The notes below the pieces were generated by a model. The model searched no databases. It was given only the letters and a program-made list of their open reading frames with translations, and was not told where the DNA came from. The translations under genes and the position numbers were made by a program. From Saprospiraceae bacterium (GTDB lineage Bacteria; Bacteroidota; Bacteroidia; Chitinophagales; Saprospiraceae), in NCBI GenBank assembly GCA_021739645.1, contig JAIPBL010000067.1, positions 1-35,220 on the forward strand: 35,220 bases of DNA, in the 5' to 3' direction. Positions 31,203 to 35,220 of this stretch are shown in pieces (the first letter of the stretch is position 1; each line of letters begins with the position of its first letter).

Positions 31203-34200
31203 TCAAGCGGCAGGAAGCCAAGCGGTAAAGATAGCTCCTTCACCCAGTTTACTCTCAATTTCCAAACGCCCGCCGTTGGCGAGCAACAATTCTTGAGCGA
31301 GGTATAGTCCCAGGCCAGTGCCCTTTTCTCCTGCCGTGCCCTTTTCGCTTTTCGCTATGCCAAGCTGGCAGATTTCGTTCATTTTTTCTTCGGGAATGCC
31401 CTCTCCTGTATTCTTTACCCGGATGCCAATACTGCTACCCTTTCGCTCGGCAGAAAGGCTGATGGTGCCGGATGTCGGCGTGAATTTAACCGCATTGTCC
31501 ACCAAATTGCGCACGATGGTGGAAACGGCATAAGGGTCGGCGAAGAGAATGGTGTTTTCTTCCACCTCGTTCAAAAGTTGGATTTCCTTGACGGCGATGG
31601 GTCCCTGGAAGATGTCGAGCACATCGGCTATTGTATCGCTAATATCTAAGCTGGTAGGGTGTGGGGTAAGCTCCCCTTTTTGCGCCAATGCCCAGTTGAA
31701 GATGTTCTCGGTCAGGCTGTAGAGGGAGTTGGCGTCGCGTTCGAGGTAAACGGCGATTTTTTGCAGCAAGCTCAGGTCTTGCTTCTCGATGAGGTAGGCT
31801 AGTTTTTTGGACAGTCCCCGAAAGGCCAGCGCAGGCTTGCGTAGGTCGTGACCGAGGATGGTAAAAAGTCGGTCTTTGAGCTTATTGAGGCTGGTGAGTT
31901 CTGTCAATTGTTGTTCGATGAGGAGTTTGTCCTGCCCTATCTTATCGGTGGCCAATTTCACCTGGCTTTCCAGTTCGGCCTTGTGCGCTTTCAGGTTGCG
32001 AAGCCGCAGTTTGTAAATGCCGAAGATAAAACCGAGGAACAACGCTGCCGTTGTCACTAAGAACCAGTTGGCGAGGTAAAAAGGTTTTTCAACAAAAATG
32101 TCCAGGTCGAGTTGTGCTAACACTTGGTTGGAGCCGGTCAAACGACCCTGTACCTGGAGGACGTGATGGCCATAAGGCATACGGTTGAGGAGGAGATTCC
32201 GGCTTCGTTGGACGAACCAATTTTCTGAAAAATCCTGCACCCGATAAGCATAGCTAATCAAATCGGTTCGGCCATAGTCCAATACGGCCACATCCAATGT
32301 CAGGAAAGGATTGTTAGGAAGCATGACGATGGTTCTGCTTTGGCGCAGCTCTCCGGTGCGGTCTTCCCACTTCCCGCTTTTCTCATTGAAAATACGGAAG
32401 TCCGAGATGAACATTTTAGAGAACTGTGGAACGCTGTCGGCCACCAAAAAATCAGTAGGCCGAAAACTGGTGACGCCGTTCATGCTGCCAAAATAGATGG
32501 TGCTGTCCGGAGCTTGGTAATGCGAAATCCGGTTGAACTCCAAGGCAGTTGTTCCGTCCCCAGGCAGGTAGGTTTGGACGGTATGTGCAACCTGGTCGAA
32601 CCGCATGATCCCGTGGTCGCTGCTCATCCAAAGATATTTGTGGCCGTCAGGGTACACCGCATAAATGTTGTTGTCCGATAGCCCGTTCTGCGTGGTGAAC
32701 TGTTCGAATTTCTTAGCCTGATAGTCCCAGTGAATCAATCCTTCGGTGGTGGCAAGCCAGAGTGTGCCGTCAGAATCGTGATAAATATGCTGAAAGCTAT
32801 TGGACGGAAGAAAATGTGAGCCCTCGAAATCCATTCCGTACCCTTCGAGCACCTTGCGTGCCAAGGGGTCGAAAAGATAAAGCCCCTGATTGGTACAGAG
32901 CCATATCCGCCCGTTTGGCGCTTCATGCAGGTACAGGACAAAAGCATTGGCTAAAGAGGCAAACCGGCCATAGTCCCGAAACACCCGCATGCCCGGTTCT
33001 CCGGCTTTTTTGTAAACCAGCCCGTTGCCCGTGCCTATCCATAGTACCCCGGCAGGCCCAGAATAAAGCGACCACAAGTCTATCGGGGTTTCCGTGCCTT
33101 CCGACGGCAGGTAGCCGAACTGTTCGATTTTCCCGGTATTTCTGTCAAAAAGGCGCAAAAAATTCCGTCCACCTATCCAAAAAGCTCCATGCCCGGCTGC
33201 CAACAGTGGCCGGCTCCAGTATTTGTAACGGCCGTTGGTGGGTGGTTCACCCTCGTAGATGCCAAGGCTACGGTTGAGCAATTGGAAATCATTCGTGGGC
33301 CTATTGGCAGAAATACTCACCAAGCCCCCCATTTCAAAGTTCACCGAAAGTTCATCCCCATCCACTACCATCCCACGGGCTGAGTTGTTGAAGGGCCTTT
33401 GGTTTTCATCGTTAAAATAAAAATGCCGTTGGAATTTGGTGGGCCTGACGTCTATGCTTATTAGCCCGAAATCGGAGCCTATCCAAATCAGACCGGACTT
33501 GTCCGTGAAGATGTGGTTGAAGCCATTGTCCAATTTGCCGGGCAGGTCTTTTGAACTCAATGTCAGCAACAGCTCACCGGGTTCTGACCAAACCTCATAT
33601 CCATCCGCTCTATTTATCCAAAGTTGTTTTAATACAGGGTTGATAAATTCCAAGGTAACTGGTTCTTTGAGGTTATTCCTATCCTCATTTTGACCAGGCA
33701 CCGAAAATTCTGGCATTCCTTTTTCAAAAAAGTTGGCCAAATAGCGCTTTGTCAACAGCAGGTCTTTAGGGTTTGGCATGGGGATAGGCACCTTCATGCG
33801 CTCAATCACCCTACCTTTTTCATCCATCTTCAAAATCATCGTTCTTCCATCGTATCCCCAAACATGGCCGGTTTTGTCAATGTCTGCTATCTCAACAAGT
33901 TTGGCACCTTCCACCACATGTTTTTTGAACCCTTCTTTCGAGTGAAAGGTGAAAAACGCACCGCTGGTGTTGGACAGGTACAGGCGCCCCGCTGCGTCGG
34001 AAGGAATGGAGCGGACATCCCAATATTTCCAAGACCGCTGCGCAATCAGTTTTGGGTCAAAAGGCAAATCTTGGCCAAACCGTTCTTTGGGTGTATAAAA
34101 CTTCTCCGTGACGGGGTCGAGAAACAGGATGCCCTTATGGTTCCACAGCCAAAGCATGCCCTCATCGTCCTGACCTATCCGGCTGATGAAATTGACGCCT

Positions 34201-34550
34201 TGACCATGGCTTTCTGCCTGCCACTTCTTGAACTGATACCCGTCAAAACGATTCAACCCGAAGCGAGCACCAACCCAAATGGCGCCATCCCTGTCCTGGA
34301 ATATGCATTGCACCTCCCGATGGGACAAGCCTTTTTCAAGGCCGTAGTGCTGTATCTCAGCGCTGTGATTTTGCGAAAAAACAGGAAATGAAATATTCAG
34401 GCAAATACCCCAGGCAATGAGATGGAAGCCAGACAGTCCAGCCGATCGTTTGAATAAATTGGCAAGGATAAGTAGGGTGCTGTTGATGAAAGAAGCCCGG
34501 CACAACAGCAAAATAGGAAAAGCAAAACGACTCAAATACTTGTTCCTCAT
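31203..34550 (-). CDS. Reg_prop/Y_Y_Y sensor histidine kinase
   Basis: It has 1115 residues. An unusually long hydrophobic leader (residues 1-60, ending VFSQ) acts as signal or anchor. About twelve Reg_prop propeller motifs (such as GLSHREVQCIFQDRDGAIWVGARFGLNRFDG) form two periplasmic propellers, followed by a Y_Y_Y domain (about 735-815). A transmembrane helix (WFLVTTAALFLGFIFGIYKL, about 825-845) and a coiled coil lead to the HisKA helix with HDLRKPALAF (His about 904). The HATPase domain follows, with NLVDNAVKFTP (N box), GEGIPEE (G1) and GTGLGLYLA (G2). Unlike classical hybrid (HTCS) proteins it has no fused receiver or AraC domain; the LytTR regulator downstream likely serves in trans. 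Such sensors often monitor glycans or cell-surface state. Confidence 0.93.
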   Translation of the reverse strand: MRNKYLSRFAFPILLLCRASFINSTLLILANLFKRSAGLSGFHLIAWGICLNISFPVFSQNHSAEIQHYGLEKGLSHREVQCIFQDRDGAIWVGARFGLNRFDGYQFKKWQAESHGQGVNFISRIGQDDEGMLWLWNHKGILFLDPVTEKFYTPKERFGQDLPFDPKLIAQRSWKYWDVRSIPSDAAGRLYLSNTSGAFFTFHSKEGFKKHVVEGAKLVEIADIDKTGHVWGYDGRTMILKMDEKGRVIERMKVPIPMPNPKDLLLTKRYLANFFEKGMPEFSVPGQNEDRNNLKEPVTLEFINPVLKQLWINRADGYEVWSEPGELLLTLSSKDLPGKLDNGFNHIFTDKSGLIWIGSDFGLISIDVRPTKFQRHFYFNDENQRPFNNSARGMVVDGDELSVNFEMGGLVSISANRPTNDFQLLNRSLGIYEGEPPTNGRYKYWSRPLLAAGHGAFWIGGRNFLRLFDRNTGKIEQFGYLPSEGTETPIDLWSLYSGPAGVLWIGTGNGLVYKKAGEPGMRVFRDYGRFASLANAFVLYLHEAPNGRIWLCTNQGLYLFDPLARKVLEGYGMDFEGSHFLPSNSFQHIYHDSDGTLWLATTEGLIHWDYQAKKFEQFTTQNGLSDNNIYAVYPDGHKYLWMSSDHGIMRFDQVAHTVQTYLPGDGTTALEFNRISHYQAPDSTIYFGSMNGVTSFRPTDFLVADSVPQFSKMFISDFRIFNEKSGKWEDRTGELRQSRTIVMLPNNPFLTLDVAVLDYGRTDLISYAYRVQDFSENWFVQRSRNLLLNRMPYGHHVLQVQGRLTGSNQVLAQLDLDIFVEKPFYLANWFLVTTAALFLGFIFGIYKLRLRNLKAHKAELESQVKLATDKIGQDKLLIEQQLTELTSLNKLKDRLFTILGHDLRKPALAFRGLSKKLAYLIEKQDLSLLQKIAVYLERDANSLYSLTENIFNWALAQKGELTPHPTSLDISDTIADVLDIFQGPIAVKEIQLLNEVEENTILFADPYAVSTIVRNLVDNAVKFTPTSGTISLSAERKGSSIGIRVKNTGEGIPEEKMNEICQLGIAKSEKGTAGEKGTGLGLYLAQELLLANGGRLEIESKLGEGAIFTAWLPAA

Positions 34551-34808
34551 TACAATGAGATTGAGTTTTCGATTTTGTTCAAGAGGGCTGCCACCAGATT
34601 ATTTTAAAATGTGAGCATTTCCAACATTCAGAAAACTGGGTAGATTAACCATACTTTCAAACAGTAAAAAGGGGGTAAATCGTAATTGAGACTAACTTTT
34701 CGCAAGCACGCAGCTGTGCCCTAATAACCACTGGAAATGTCTATTTTCATGCCAACGCCAAGGTAATGAAATATTGTATGGTAACTGCTCCCGGAAAGTC
34801 GCCATGTT
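34551..34808. other. Gene-free upstream region of the kinase
   Basis: No supported gene, RNA or clear TAnnTTTG box on the minus strand is seen here. The kinase start codon lies in a small CTCAT-TACA-ATGAG palindrome. Confidence 0.4.
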
Positions 34809-35043
34809 GGGCTTTCTTATAAAAATCGTGCATGCCCGCTTAAGGCCCCATCGGGGCGAAATGTCGGTAGCTATTGCCCCGAACCATTGCTTTCCGTGCC
34901 GTAGGTACGGTATATTTCCGCCGAATGTCCCTCCCGGTAGCTATCGGGATACGGCACGGAGTCCCCTTGATAATGAAATTGCTACCGACATCTCGCCCCG
35001 ATGGGGCGCCAATAGTAACAAGGGAATTTTTATAAGAAAGCCC
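34809..35043. mobile_element. MITE-like palindromic element with perfect 18-bp terminal inverted repeats
   Basis: The termini are GGGCTTTCTTATAAAAAT (34809-34826) and its exact reverse complement (35026-35043). Further in are matching arms of 27 bases with one mismatch (34845-34871 and 34981-35007), each holding GCCCC-N3-GGGGC and ATGTCGGTAGC. The core has GTGCCGTAGGTACGG and, on the other side, GATACGGCACGGAGTCC. The inner blocks have the same order and direction as in the element at 30898-31107, but the outer termini differ. No target duplication is evident. Short open frames across it are a by-product of the palindrome. Confidence 0.75.
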
Positions 35044-35220
35044 TTGTAATAAGTGTTTGGCTCTGCCATTGCCTTTCCATTTTTCTCTACCGTACACTTT
35101 TTTAAACCGTAGAAATAAAGCAGTTCTTTGAAAATGAAAAAACAATTTCAATTGCGTGTTTAAGGCAGTATTGGACCAACTTTTTGCCAATGGTAAAAAT
35201 GGATAAATCCATTCTGTCTT
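35044..35220. other. Right-edge stretch, no supported gene
   Basis: Only short frames are present: a nine-codon frame from 35134 (MKKQFQLRV), and a plus-strand frame MVKMDKSILS that runs off the edge from about 35190. Either could be the start of a gene outside the window, but too little is visible to call. Confidence 0.3.

Noticed and set aside
34840-35190. Minus-strand frame of 116 codons near the right edge
   Set aside because: It is created by the palindromic element and has no protein-like features.
35134-35220. Possible start of a transposase at the right edge (MKKQFQLRV, or FKAVLDQLFANG in another frame)
   Set aside because: The readable part is broken by stops and too short to assign to a family.

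Overview
The window looks like a chromosome segment of a Bacteroidota bacterium, probably of the Saprospiria type (inference). The signs are Type IX secretion (T9SS) C-terminal sorting domains, signal peptides ending in AQ, TAnnTTTG-type -7 promoter boxes, LytTR and Reg_prop signalling proteins, large secreted beta-rich proteins, and TPR-CHAT proteins.

Left part (1-8.4 kb, mostly minus strand). The tail of an ISAzo13-like transposase runs in from the left edge. It abuts a secreted leucine-rich-repeat protein that lacks an obvious C-terminal module, so the IS has probably cut that gene. Two secreted TPR-CHAT proteins follow, the second with twelve near-identical 42-residue TPR units.

Middle part (8.4-17.3 kb, mostly plus strand). 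A Uma2-family nuclease-like protein and recG (complete) lead into an accessory island. The island holds a cytoplasmic beta-propeller protein, a PIN toxin-antitoxin pair, a two-gene operon of unknown small proteins, an apparently orphan DUF433 antitoxin, a RhuM-family protein with a fragment of a second RhuM behind it, and an HTH/PIN pair. A 78-bp copy of the recG 3' end (73/78 identical) lies 5.4 kb downstream of recG and closes the island. A further antitoxin/VapC pair follows, with its toxin frameshifted. This is a hot spot for gain and decay of toxin-antitoxin modules behind recG.

Right part (17.5-35.2 kb, all minus strand). It holds a HYR-like T9SS protein, a giant (about 2275 aa) LamG/Ig-like T9SS protein, a secreted protein with a self-cleaving S74 chaperone domain, a LytTR response regulator, and a Reg_prop/Y_Y_Y hybrid sensor kinase. 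The two T9SS proteins share an unnamed domain of about 110 residues in four copies. The kinase and regulator are separated by a 210-bp palindromic MITE-like element flanked by a 6-8 bp direct repeat. A related element with perfect 18-bp terminal inverted repeats lies upstream of the kinase.

No complete new system can be proven from sequence reading alone. The strongest leads are the recG-3'-end-bracketed island, the family of modular palindromic elements, and the shared unnamed domain of the surface proteins.
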